In this document: positions 9,539-17,556 of the stretch, piece by piece
How the letters are laid out: each line of letters starts with the position of its first letter
Numbering within the stretch: position 1 is the first letter of the stretch
Assembly (NCBI RefSeq): GCF_047777955.1
Contig: NZ_CP180537.1
Coordinates: 930,001 to 994,000, forward strand
DNA from: Didemnitutus sp047777955
GTDB taxonomy: Bacteria; Verrucomicrobiota; Verrucomicrobiia; Opitutales; Opitutaceae
Length of the DNA: 64,000 bases
Direction: 5' to 3'
Translations under genes and position numbers: made by a program
Notes under the pieces: model-generated
Databases searched by the model: none
Seen by the model: the letters and a program-made list of their open reading frames with translations, nothing else
What the model was told of the DNA's origin: nothing

Positions 9539-10606
9539 TCAGTTTTCCGCCAGGCGGCGGAGCACGATGGCGTCGCCGACCCGCAGGCCGGAGACGGCGG
9601 CGGCATTGCCGCGGTTGATGGCGAGCGTGAACCAGCCGTCGGCCTCGGGGAAGCCGAGCCACTCGTCGCGCTTCACCGGTGCGGGGGTGGTGGCGTAGAA
9701 GACGCGGATGACGCGCGGCCCGAGGACGAGGGCGAAGCGTGTGCGCGACTTGATGCCGAGGCGGGCGAGATCGGCGGGCTGGAAATTCACCACCAGATCG
9801 CCGGAGCCCGGCAGGACGGCGGTGACGCGGCCGGCGCCGGCGGAATTGTCCGGTGCGAACGCGATCTGCGACGGGCCGTTGTCGGGGGCGCGCGTGGCGT
9901 CGGCGTTGGGCGCGGGCGCGCGGCCCTCCTCGACCCAGCGGACGAGGGCGGCGAGCGCGGCGAGTTTCTCCCGCGAGTTGACGTTCGCGTGCCCGTTGCG
10001 CGCGACGTGCCAGAGCACGGGCGGAAAGGCGGCCTTGGCCGCGGTGGCAACGTAGCCGCGCGGAGCGGAGATCTCGGACTGGTTCGCCAGCAGGAGCAGC
10101 GGGCGGCGGGGCTGCAGGCTGAGGCCGAGAGTGGGCGGGGGCTCCTGGAGCTGGAAGTCCGGGCTGATCGCGACGGCCCCGGCGTAGTCGTCGGGCAGGG
10201 ACTCGACCATGCGGGTGACGATGGCGCCGCCCATGGCCTCGCCGAGCAGGTAGACGCGCTGGGGCGGACCGTGCACGGCGGCGATCTGGCGGCGGAGCGT
10301 GTCGAGGTCGTCGATGGCGTCCTGGAGGATGACGCCGTTGCGGCGGAAGCTGGTGGTGGCGACGAGCCAGCCCTGGTCGAGCAGTGGGCGAGCGAGCGGC
10401 GAGTCGGCGGGCAGGCTGGCGTGGAGCGGCTGCTCGTCGCTGCGGTAGGCATGGGCCAGGAGCAGCACGCGGCCGTTCCAGCGGAGGGGCTTGGCGACGG
10501 TGTAGAGCGCGCCCGAATCGAGCCGGCCGGTCTCGACCACGACGTCGCCGGCGCGCAGGCCCGTGAATGCCAGCGAAAGGAAAACTAAAAGGCGGAAGGA
10601 GCGCAC
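9539..10606 (-). CDS. Alpha/beta-hydrolase-like protein fused to a SAM-adenosyltransferase-type C-terminal domain
   Basis: 355 residues from GTG at 10606. A signal peptide is visible (RLLVFLSLAFTGLRA). Residues about 25-235 resemble an alpha/beta hydrolase, but the nucleophile elbow reads G-E-A124-M-G-G, Ala where Ser is expected. Residues about 265-355 resemble the C-terminal beta-barrel domain of SAM hydroxide adenosyltransferases/chlorinases (GRVTAVLPGSGDLVVNF, then FTLAINRGNAAAVSGLRVGD). The N-terminal domain of those SAM enzymes, which holds the catalytic site, is absent. So this is probably a secreted, possibly non-catalytic binding protein; the role is unknown. It is divergent from hisC with 45 bases between. 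Confidence 0.65.
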   Translation of the reverse strand: MRSFRLLVFLSLAFTGLRAGDVVVETGRLDSGALYTVAKPLRWNGRVLLLAHAYRSDEQPLHASLPADSPLARPLLDQGWLVATTSFRRNGVILQDAIDDLDTLRRQIAAVHGPPQRVYLLGEAMGGAIVTRMVESLPDDYAGAVAISPDFQLQEPPPTLGLSLQPRRPLLLLANQSEISAPRGYVATAAKAAFPPVLWHVARNGHANVNSREKLAALAALVRWVEEGRAPAPNADATRAPDNGPSQIAFAPDNSAGAGRVTAVLPGSGDLVVNFQPADLARLGIKSRTRFALVLGPRVIRVFYATTPAPVKRDEWLGFPEADGWFTLAINRGNAAAVSGLRVGDAIVLRRLAEN

Positions 10607-10651
10607 GGGTTTAGGTTTGAAGCGAACGGCGGGGCGCGGTGGGTTTCTGCC

Positions 10652-11752
10652 ATGACCTACGCGGAGCTGGCGAACAAGGGCATTCTCACGCAGCCGGTGT
10701 ATGAGCCGGGCAAGCCGATCGACCAGGTCGCGCGCGAGCTCGGGCTCGATCCCGCGACCATCGTCAAGCTGGCGTCGAACGAGAATCCGTTCGGACCGTC
10801 GCCGCGGGCGGTCGCCGCGGGCGAGAAGGCGCTGCGCGAGGCGAACCTCTACCCCGACGGCGGCTACTACGTGCTGCGCGAGCGGCTGGCGAGGCACTGG
10901 GGCCTGGGCATGGACCAGTTCGTCATCGGCGACGGCTCGAACGAGATCCTCGAGCTGCTCGGCCACGCGTTCCTCGCGCCCGGCGTCGAGTGCGTGATGC
11001 CGCAGGCGTCGTTCATCGTCTACAAGCTCGTGACCCTGATGTTCGGCGCGACGCCGGTGGAAGTGCCGCTGGCGCCCGGGCTGAAGCAGGACCTGGCGGC
11101 CTTGCGGGCGGCGGTGACGCCGCGCACGCGGCTGGTTTTCCTCGCCAGCCCGGCCAATCCCGTGGGCGCGACGAACACGGCGGAGGAGATCTTCGCCCTC
11201 GTGCGCTCGCTGCCGGAGCACGTGATCTTCGTGTTCGACGAGGCCTACGCGGAGTTCCTCGAGAACCCGCCGGACCTGCGCGTGCTGATCGCGGAGGGGC
11301 GGAAGGTGATCGGGTTGCGGACGTTCTCGAAGATCTACGGCCTCGCCGCGCTGCGGGTCGGCTACGGCTATGCGGCGAAGGAGCTGATCGCGATCGTGCA
11401 GCGCGCGCGCCAGCCGTTCAACGTCAGCGCGATCGCGGCCGCGATGGCGGTGGCGGCGCTGGACGACGCGGAGTTCGTCGCGATGGTGCGGCGCGAGAAC
11501 CGCGCAGGCCTGGCGCAGCTCGGCGAGGGCTTCCGGAAGCTCGGCCTCGAGTTCGTGCCGGGGCAGGGGAATTTTCTCCTCGTGAAGGTCGGCGACGGCG
11601 GGGCGGTGTTCGACGCCCTGCAGCGGCGCGGGCTGATCACGCGGCCGGTGAAGCCCTATGGGCTGCCGGAGTGGCTGCGGGTGAGCGTCGGCACGCGGGA
11701 GCAAAACGCGCGCTTGCTCGACACTCTCGCGAACGTGCTGGGGCGGAGCTGA
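10652..11752 (+). CDS. hisC: Histidinol-phosphate aminotransferase
   Basis: 366 residues, a fold-type I PLP aminotransferase. Landmarks: KLASNENPFGPSPRAV, an NLYPDGGYY segment, NPVGATNTAEE, VFDEAYAEF, and the PLP Lys about 227 in TFSKIYGLAALRVGYG. C-terminal RPVKPYGLPEWLRVSVGT binds the substrate phosphate. HisC transfers the amino group from glutamate to imidazole-acetol phosphate in histidine synthesis; members of this branch may also act on prephenate or phenylpyruvate. No other his genes are nearby. Cytoplasmic. Start ATG 10652 gives the standard N-terminus. Confidence 0.9.
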   Translation: MTYAELANKGILTQPVYEPGKPIDQVARELGLDPATIVKLASNENPFGPSPRAVAAGEKALREANLYPDGGYYVLRERLARHWGLGMDQFVIGDGSNEILELLGHAFLAPGVECVMPQASFIVYKLVTLMFGATPVEVPLAPGLKQDLAALRAAVTPRTRLVFLASPANPVGATNTAEEIFALVRSLPEHVIFVFDEAYAEFLENPPDLRVLIAEGRKVIGLRTFSKIYGLAALRVGYGYAAKELIAIVQRARQPFNVSAIAAAMAVAALDDAEFVAMVRRENRAGLAQLGEGFRKLGLEFVPGQGNFLLVKVGDGGAVFDALQRRGLITRPVKPYGLPEWLRVSVGTREQNARLLDTLANVLGRS

Positions 11753-11776
11753 GCGGCGCCGCCGGCCCCCGGCGGA

Positions 11777-13381
11777 TCAGAGGTTCCTGGCGGAGGCGAG
11801 GGCGTCGTCGCGCTCGATGCGCTGGCGCAGTTCGGCGAGGAGCGGCCGTTGTTCGGGGTGCAGGAGATACAGGTCGCTGCCGAGGCGACGGTAGACGAAG
11901 ACGAGCACCTCGTGCGAGGGACGGCGGACGGCGAGGAACTGGCGGAGGTGGCCGGAAAGGGCGTCGATCTGGCCGAGCTCGGCTTCGAGGCGGACGAGGG
12001 CAGCCAGCGCGGGCTGGTTGCGTGCATCGAGTTCGACGGCGCGCGCGAGGACGGTGCGGGCGGACGGGACGCGACCGAAGGCGAGCAGGCGCGTGGCGAC
12101 CGCGGAGAGGTTTTCCGCGCGCAGGTTGGGCTGGGCGAGGAGGTGTTCGAGTTGGAGCTGGGCCTCGTCGGCGTGCCCGAGGCCGAAGAGCGCGACCGCG
12201 CGGAGCCCGTCGAGGGCCGGGCCGTAGCGCGCGTCCGAACGGGAGCGGGAGGGGAATTGGCGGTCGAGCTCGGCGAGTCCCTCGGCGTAGCGACGGGCGG
12301 CGAGGCAGGCCTCGGCGTAGAGCAACGCGGGGGCTTCGGGCGGCCAGCGGTGCTCGGCGAAGACTTGCTGGATGCGGCGGGCGAGTTCGGGCTGGCCGGT
12401 GTTGGCGGCAAAATCCCCCAGGGCCAGCAGGGCCGACGCGTCGTGGGTGAAGAGCCGCAGATAGGTGTCGGTCTCGCGGTCGAGTTCGGCGGGACGGTCT
12501 TGGTCGTGCAGTTGCTGCAGAACGGCGAGGCGCGGGGCAGGGGAGAGGGGATCGTCGGCGAGCCGGAGAATCGCGGTGCGTGCGAGGTCCGGGGTGCGAC
12601 CGAGGCGAGCGTGGATGCGCGAGGCGAGCGCCAGCGCGGCGGCTTGGGTGGAGGACTCGTTCAGGGCGGGCGTGAGTCGGGCGAGAGCGAGCTCGGGGTA
12701 GCCGCGTTCGAAGTCCCCGCGGGCGAGCAGGAGGGCGCCCTCGGCAGAGTCGGCGAGCCGATGGCGGGCGAGGATGCTCTCGGCACCATCGAAATCGCCC
12801 CGGTGAAAGGCAACGGCCGCGCAATGGAGCGCAGCCTGGCGGCGGACGGCAGGAGATCGGTGCCTCAGGAGCGGCTCCGCGACCTGGCGCAGCTCGGCGT
12901 CGAATTGAAACTCGAGCAGGAAGCCCAGGCTCAGGCGGAGATACTCGGGATTTTCGGCCAGGACCGGCAGGCCGCCGACGAGCAGATCGCGCGCGAGGTC
13001 CGGACGGCGCAGCTCCGTGTAGAGCCGGGCGAGCGCGATGCGGCCCGGAGCGTTGCGCGGTGATTTGGCGAGACCGACGCGGTAGAGGCGGACCGCGGTG
13101 TCGATGTCGCGGAGCTTGAGGGCCTCGGCCGCATCGCCGAGCGCACGATCGCCGATTGCGGTGCGAATGCTTCGCCATCCCCCGGGCGTCAGGGTGTCCG
13201 CGTAGCGAATATCGCTGAGATTCCTGGCGCGGGTGAGATAAAGCCAAACGCTTCCGCTGAGCAACAGACCGCACGCCAGCAGGGCCATCACGGCGACGAG
13301 AGTGATGCGATGCCAGTGCGGACGGAAACGCTGGGTGTCGACGTCGGCGGCGTCGATGCGACAGAGGAGATTTGGGATCAT
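11777..13381 (-). CDS. TPR-rich membrane-anchored protein
   Basis: From ATG 13381 the protein has 534 residues. One membrane helix (about residues 27-48, ITLVAVMALLACGLLLSGSVWLYL region) is followed by helical TPR-like repeats to the C-terminus, for example RDIDTAVRLYRVGLAKSPRN and GRVPSARTVLARAVELDARNQPALAAL. The open frame continues to an ATG at 13495; that longer start would add 38 residues and overlap the likely promoter region of the export operon. Divergent from the exopolysaccharide genes at 13544, so a role as assembly scaffold or regulator of export is possible but unproven. No catalytic motif seen. Confidence 0.75.
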   Translation of the reverse strand: MIPNLLCRIDAADVDTQRFRPHWHRITLVAVMALLACGLLLSGSVWLYLTRARNLSDIRYADTLTPGGWRSIRTAIGDRALGDAAEALKLRDIDTAVRLYRVGLAKSPRNAPGRIALARLYTELRRPDLARDLLVGGLPVLAENPEYLRLSLGFLLEFQFDAELRQVAEPLLRHRSPAVRRQAALHCAAVAFHRGDFDGAESILARHRLADSAEGALLLARGDFERGYPELALARLTPALNESSTQAAALALASRIHARLGRTPDLARTAILRLADDPLSPAPRLAVLQQLHDQDRPAELDRETDTYLRLFTHDASALLALGDFAANTGQPELARRIQQVFAEHRWPPEAPALLYAEACLAARRYAEGLAELDRQFPSRSRSDARYGPALDGLRAVALFGLGHADEAQLQLEHLLAQPNLRAENLSAVATRLLAFGRVPSARTVLARAVELDARNQPALAALVRLEAELGQIDALSGHLRQFLAVRRPSHEVLVFVYRRLGSDLYLLHPEQRPLLAELRQRIERDDALASARNL

Positions 13382-13478
13382 CCTCACGGGGATAACTCTT
13401 CGGTGACTAGGTGAGATGTTTTCCCTGTTCACGAGCCCGAAAACAGGCCTCAAAAAATGCCGGAAATAATCCTTGCTC

Positions 13479-13494
13479 GGGAAATTCTTTTGCA
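13479..13494 (+). promoter_or_regulatory. Possible sigma-54-type promoter of the export operon
   Basis: GGGAAA-N5-TTGCA matches the -24/-12 spacing of sigma-54 promoters, with a perfect TTGCA but only a partial -24 element. It lies about 50 bases before the ATG at 13544 in a locally AT-rich 160-base gap. I cannot see rpoN or an enhancer-binding regulator in the window. Confidence 0.3.
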
Positions 13495-13543
13495 TCTTCC
13501 TGATTCCACGTAGCTCGCTGACCTAGACACACCTTAAATTAGT

Positions 13544-14668
13544 ATGAAAACACACGGACGTTTGCTCGCCCTGCTCGCGCTTGGCGCATCTTCACTCTCG
13601 GCTGCCCCCTTTGTGGCCCTCGGCGACAATGCTGAGCTCTTTCTCACCGGCGCGGTGGTGGTAAATTACGACGACAATATCTATCTGCGCCCCGGCACGA
13701 GCGCCCGCCCGGAGGTGAGCGATACTGTGTTCACGCTTTCGCCTGGTCTCGATCTGCAGTTCGGCCGCAATGCCGCGACTTCTGGCAATTTTTATTTCCG
13801 CCAAGACATTCTGCGCTATACCGACAATGACCAGCAGAATACGTCGTTGTCGAACGTTGGCTTTAATTCTCTCTACAACAACGGCAAGTCGAAGCTTGAT
13901 CTCGGAGCCTCCTACTCGGAATCCGCCCAGAACGACACATCGGCCCCGGGCGACATCGTCGAACGCAACCTGACCAGCGCGCGCGCCCTCTCGGAGTTCG
14001 GTGCGACGGAGAAAACCTCGGTGGGCGTCGGTGCCAAGTTCGACAAAACCGACTACGTCGCCGGCCCAGGGTATCGCGACAGCAGCATCTGGACGCTGCC
14101 GGTTGATGCCTATTTCGAGTATTCTCCGAAGCTTCAGTGGAGCGTCGGTTATCGTTATCGCTCCACGGACCTCTCGGGTGCCGCGGTCGACAGCAAGGAC
14201 CACTTCTTCAACATCGGTGCCCGTGGCGAGTTCACCCCGAAGCTCACCGGTCAGCTGCGCGTGGGTTATGGCCTGCGCAAACTGGACTCTGGCCGCGATG
14301 ACTCCGATTTCGGCATCGATTCGAACTTCGTCTACACGTATTCGCCGAAGACTTCCTACACGATCGGCCTCTCGAACGATTTTGGTGCTTCGGCCTTGGG
14401 CGAGTCGACCAAGACGTTTTCGCTCAGCGCCGGCGCCAACACGCGGATCGATGATCAGTGGAGCTGGAATGCTAACCTTGCTTATCGCTCGATCGACTTC
14501 CCCACTCACTCGGACGACTTCGTCCAGGGTGGCGTGGGTGTCGCCTACATCCTGAGCAACGCGGTCAACTTCACCGCTTCCTACACGTATCGCAAGAACA
14601 GCTCGAACGACAGCAACTACGAGTTCGCGAACAACGTTTTCAGCATCGGCGCCAATCTCCGTTACTGA
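13544..14668 (+). CDS. Outer-membrane beta-barrel protein of an exopolysaccharide export locus
   Basis: 374 residues with a signal peptide (LLALLALGASSLSAA) and then regular amphipathic strands, such as KLQWSVGYRYRSTDLSG and TGQLRVGYGLRKLDSG, ending with SIGANLRY (terminal aromatic). It resembles the barrel proteins (BBP2/OMP_b-brl type) found beside Wza/Wzc-like genes in capsule and exopolysaccharide clusters, where they may form the final outer-membrane exit channel. The next two genes are Wza-like and Wzc-like on the same strand. Base composition of this gene is noticeably less GC-rich than its neighbours. Confidence 0.75.
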   Translation: MKTHGRLLALLALGASSLSAAPFVALGDNAELFLTGAVVVNYDDNIYLRPGTSARPEVSDTVFTLSPGLDLQFGRNAATSGNFYFRQDILRYTDNDQQNTSLSNVGFNSLYNNGKSKLDLGASYSESAQNDTSAPGDIVERNLTSARALSEFGATEKTSVGVGAKFDKTDYVAGPGYRDSSIWTLPVDAYFEYSPKLQWSVGYRYRSTDLSGAAVDSKDHFFNIGARGEFTPKLTGQLRVGYGLRKLDSGRDDSDFGIDSNFVYTYSPKTSYTIGLSNDFGASALGESTKTFSLSAGANTRIDDQWSWNANLAYRSIDFPTHSDDFVQGGVGVAYILSNAVNFTASYTYRKNSSNDSNYEFANNVFSIGANLRY

Positions 14669-14692
14669 AGACTGTTTCAGGATTTCTCTGGA

Positions 14693-14734
14693 CGGAAGAA
14701 GGTCGTTTGCGATCTTCTTCCGTTTCGCTTTTCT
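14693..14734 (+). terminator. Strong intrinsic terminator just before the Wza-like start codon
   Basis: A 12-bp stem (14693-14704 with 14711-14722, one G-T pair) with a 6-base loop is followed by TTTCGCTTTTCT. The ATG of the next gene is at 14736. It may end the barrel transcript fully, partly, or act as an attenuator that sets a high barrel-to-Wza ratio. Confidence 0.75.
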
Positions 14735-14735
14735 C

Positions 14736-15335
14736 ATGAGACGTTTTCTTTTCCTCCCGACGGTGTGCCTCGCTCTCGTAGCCGGCGCGCTCGCGGAAGA
14801 GCCGCCGCCCGCTGCCAAAGCGGCGCCGGCTGTCGACTACACGCTGCAGCCCTTGGACCTTCTCCGCGTGATGGTCTTTCAGGAGCCTGACCTGGAGCGT
14901 CAGGTTCGGATCAGCCAGGAATACACGATCAATCTTCCGCTCATCGGCTTGATTGATTTGACCGGCAAATCCGTCCGTCAGGCCGAAGAGTTGATCCGTG
15001 CGCGCTACGACGCCGATTACCTGAAGAATCCCCAGATCACCATCACGGTTCTCGAATACACCCCTCGCACCGTGCAGGTGCTGGGAGCGGTCAATCAACC
15101 CGGGGCGATCGCGTTTACGCCGGAACAGCAGATGACGATCATGGAAGCGATCGCCAAGGCCGGCGGACAGGCGCGAGTCGCCGACATCCGGAAGGTTCGC
15201 CTCACGCGGGAGGGGCCGGACGGAAAGACCGAAATCTATACCATCAATCTCGACGATCTCATGAAGGGCAGTTCCACCGAAAAATGGGTGCTCCAGAAGG
15301 GTGATGTCATCTTCGTGCCGGAACGCATTCTCTAA
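14736..15335 (+). CDS. Polysaccharide export protein, Wza-like (short form)
   Basis: 199 residues. After a signal peptide (MRRFLFLPTVCLALVAGALA) comes the Poly_export domain (YTLQPLDLLRVMVFQEPDLE, then YTINLPLIGLIDLTGKSVRQ) and one SLBB-type beta-grasp domain (RTVQVLGAVNQPGAI to QKGDVIFVPERIL). E. coli Wza is about 380 residues and a lipoprotein with a C-terminal membrane helix; here only the periplasmic ring domains are present and there is no lipobox. The pore function may therefore be supplied by the barrel encoded upstream. It is 4 bases from the Wzc-like gene, so cotranslation is likely. Confidence 0.88.
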   Translation: MRRFLFLPTVCLALVAGALAEEPPPAAKAAPAVDYTLQPLDLLRVMVFQEPDLERQVRISQEYTINLPLIGLIDLTGKSVRQAEELIRARYDADYLKNPQITITVLEYTPRTVQVLGAVNQPGAIAFTPEQQMTIMEAIAKAGGQARVADIRKVRLTREGPDGKTEIYTINLDDLMKGSSTEKWVLQKGDVIFVPERIL

Positions 15336-15339
15336 GCCC

Positions 15340-17556
15340 ATGGAACAGACGACCAAATTCGACAAGGGCTCGGGCTCTGGTGCCTATCCTTACACATACT
15401 ACGGTAACAATTACGGCGGCTACGGTGGCAACGGCGGGTCCGAGACTACGATCCAGCGTGGCTTCCAGGACTACATGCTCATCCTCCGGGAACGCGTGTG
15501 GTATATCGTCGTCGTGTTCCTTCTCGTTCTGAGTTCGGTCGGCGTCTACACGTTCACCCGCACCCGTCTCTACCAGTCTACCGCTAGCGTGCAGGTGTTC
15601 CGCCGTGATCCGGTGGTCATGCAGGTGCAGGGCGTCGTCGATAACGAGATTCGTTCGGCTGAAGATTTGAATACGCAGGTCAAGGTGCTGGAGAGTCTAG
15701 CTATCGTCCAAGCCGTTGCGGATCGCCTGCAGGGAGAGGATCTCCGCCAGTTTCTCGCGCCTTATCAGAAATCCAGTAGCGACGAGCCGGTTTCTCCCGC
15801 TGGCATCATCCTCCTTAATCGCAAGATCGTCCCCGTGCGCCTGAGCCTGATCATTCAGGTGCAATACACGCATCCGGACCGCTTCGTGGCGGCGAAGATC
15901 GCGAATCTCTTCCTCGACGAGTTCATCGCGCACAATTCGCGCCTCCGCATCGAGGAATCGATGAAGGCCGTCGACGAACTCAAGATCCGCGCCGACCAGC
16001 AAAAGAAGAAGGTCGAGGAGCTGGCCCTCTCGCTCCAAGGGTATCGCGAGAAGAACAACCTCGTCTCGCTCGACCAGCGCAAGGACATCGTCACCGAGAA
16101 GCTCAAGGCGCTGAACACCTACGTCACGCAGACCGATTCGCGGCGCAAGGAGGCTGAGGTGCGCTGGAAGCAGGTGCAGGAGCGGCGCGAGCCGCTCACC
16201 GCGCTGCTCGACCTGCCGTTCATCTCGAGCCAGTCCCTGATCGCCCAACTCGTCCAGCAGGTCGCGGCACAGAAGATCGTCATCGCCCAGCTACGTGAGC
16301 GCTACCGCGACAAGCACCCGAAGATGATCGAAGCGATCAATTCGCTCAACCAGACCGAGGCGGAGCTCAACCGCGCCCTTGCCACTGCCGTCGCCATGAC
16401 TGAGGCGGACTACCAGACGGCGGTGCGCAGCGACGAGCAGGCGCGCGCCTCCCTGGCCAAGCAGGAGTCCGAGTCGCTCGAGCTCGATCGCGCGGCCGTC
16501 GAATACTCGAACCTCGAACGCGATCTCCGCATCAGCGAGCAGCTGCTGGGGAACACCCTGGCGCGCATGAAGGAAACCTCGATGAGCAGCACCATCGAGA
16601 CGCAAAACGCGCGCATCGTCGATCGCGCCGCGCCGGCGCTTAAGCCCTACTCGCCCAACATCCCGCTCAACCTCGCCCTCGGCTTCCTCGGTGGCCTGGC
16701 CCTCGGGACCGCCTTCGCCTTCTTCGTCGCCTACATCGACGACCGCGTGAAGTCCTCCTTCGACATCGAGGGCGTCATCGGCCTCCCGCTCGTCGGCATC
16801 ATTCCCGAGATCAAGCGCATGGAGCAGCCCGACAAGGCGCAGATCGTCGTCAACAACCAGGACAAGCAGGTCGCCGAGTCCTTCCTCGCCCTGCACTCCA
16901 GCCTGCGCCTCAAGGACGAGAGCAAGAATGCCCAGTGCATCCTCACCACCTCGACCATCCCCGGCGAGGGCAAGTCGTTCGTCTCGACCAATCTCGCCCT
17001 GACGTTCGCCGCCCACGGCGAGCGCGTGTGCATCGTCGATTGCGACCTGCGAAAGCCGAACGTCCACAAATCGTTCCGCATCGAGAATCTCAAGGGCGTC
17101 ATCGACGTCTGCGCCGGCACGGCGTCGCTGGATGATGTCACGGTCAAGAACCACCACCCCGGCCTGGACATCATTCCCGCCGGCGGTCGCGCCAAGAACC
17201 CGACCCAGATCCTCAACAGCAAGGGCTTCGAGGTGATGATCTCCGAGCTGCGCAAGCGCTACGACCGCGTGTTCTTCGACACGCCGCCGCTCGCGGCCGT
17301 GAGCGACGCGCTCATCATCCTCCCCCTCGTCGACGGCTCGATGTTCACGATCTACTTCAACCGCGTGCGTCGCAAGGCCGCGCAGTTCGCCGCCCGCCGC
17401 CTGCTCGAGGCGAATGTCCCCTGCTTCGGCGCGGTGCTCAACGGCCTCAATCTCACCGTCTCGGGCTACTACTACGCCCAATACTACGACAAGTCCTACA
17501 AGGACTACTACATCACGATGTCGAAGCGCGAGAAGGGCGAAGCCCCGCTGCGCTAG
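15340..17556 (+). CDS. Wzc-like polysaccharide co-polymerase and tyrosine autokinase
   Basis: 738 residues. A Tyr/Gly/Asn-rich cytoplasmic N-tail (YPYTYYGNNYGGYGG) is followed by a Wzz membrane helix (about 60-80), a long periplasmic coiled coil (KIRADQQKKKVEELALSLQG and later segments), a second helix (about 440-465) and a BY-kinase domain: Walker A GEGKS about 542-546, Walker A' VDCDLRKPN, Walker B FFDTPPL. The C-terminus has a Tyr cluster (SGYYYAQYYDKSYKDYYI), the usual autophosphorylation site. It probably controls chain length and export. The Tyr-rich N-tail is unusual. No glycosyltransferases or polymerase follow; the operon ends here. Its stop overlaps the stop of sua5 in CTAG. Confidence 0.92.
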   Translation: MEQTTKFDKGSGSGAYPYTYYGNNYGGYGGNGGSETTIQRGFQDYMLILRERVWYIVVVFLLVLSSVGVYTFTRTRLYQSTASVQVFRRDPVVMQVQGVVDNEIRSAEDLNTQVKVLESLAIVQAVADRLQGEDLRQFLAPYQKSSSDEPVSPAGIILLNRKIVPVRLSLIIQVQYTHPDRFVAAKIANLFLDEFIAHNSRLRIEESMKAVDELKIRADQQKKKVEELALSLQGYREKNNLVSLDQRKDIVTEKLKALNTYVTQTDSRRKEAEVRWKQVQERREPLTALLDLPFISSQSLIAQLVQQVAAQKIVIAQLRERYRDKHPKMIEAINSLNQTEAELNRALATAVAMTEADYQTAVRSDEQARASLAKQESESLELDRAAVEYSNLERDLRISEQLLGNTLARMKETSMSSTIETQNARIVDRAAPALKPYSPNIPLNLALGFLGGLALGTAFAFFVAYIDDRVKSSFDIEGVIGLPLVGIIPEIKRMEQPDKAQIVVNNQDKQVAESFLALHSSLRLKDESKNAQCILTTSTIPGEGKSFVSTNLALTFAAHGERVCIVDCDLRKPNVHKSFRIENLKGVIDVCAGTASLDDVTVKNHHPGLDIIPAGGRAKNPTQILNSKGFEVMISELRKRYDRVFFDTPPLAAVSDALIILPLVDGSMFTIYFNRVRRKAAQFAARRLLEANVPCFGAVLNGLNLTVSGYYYAQYYDKSYKDYYITMSKREKGEAPLR

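Noticed and set aside
7174..9606. An 810-residue minus-strand frame over the helicase and HAD genes
   Set aside because: Complement shadow of two well-supported genes; no recognisable domain.
11759..11775. GC hairpin CCGCCGG/CCGGCGG between hisC and the TPR gene as terminator
   Set aside because: The stem is only moderately strong, the loop is short and no T-run follows on either strand.
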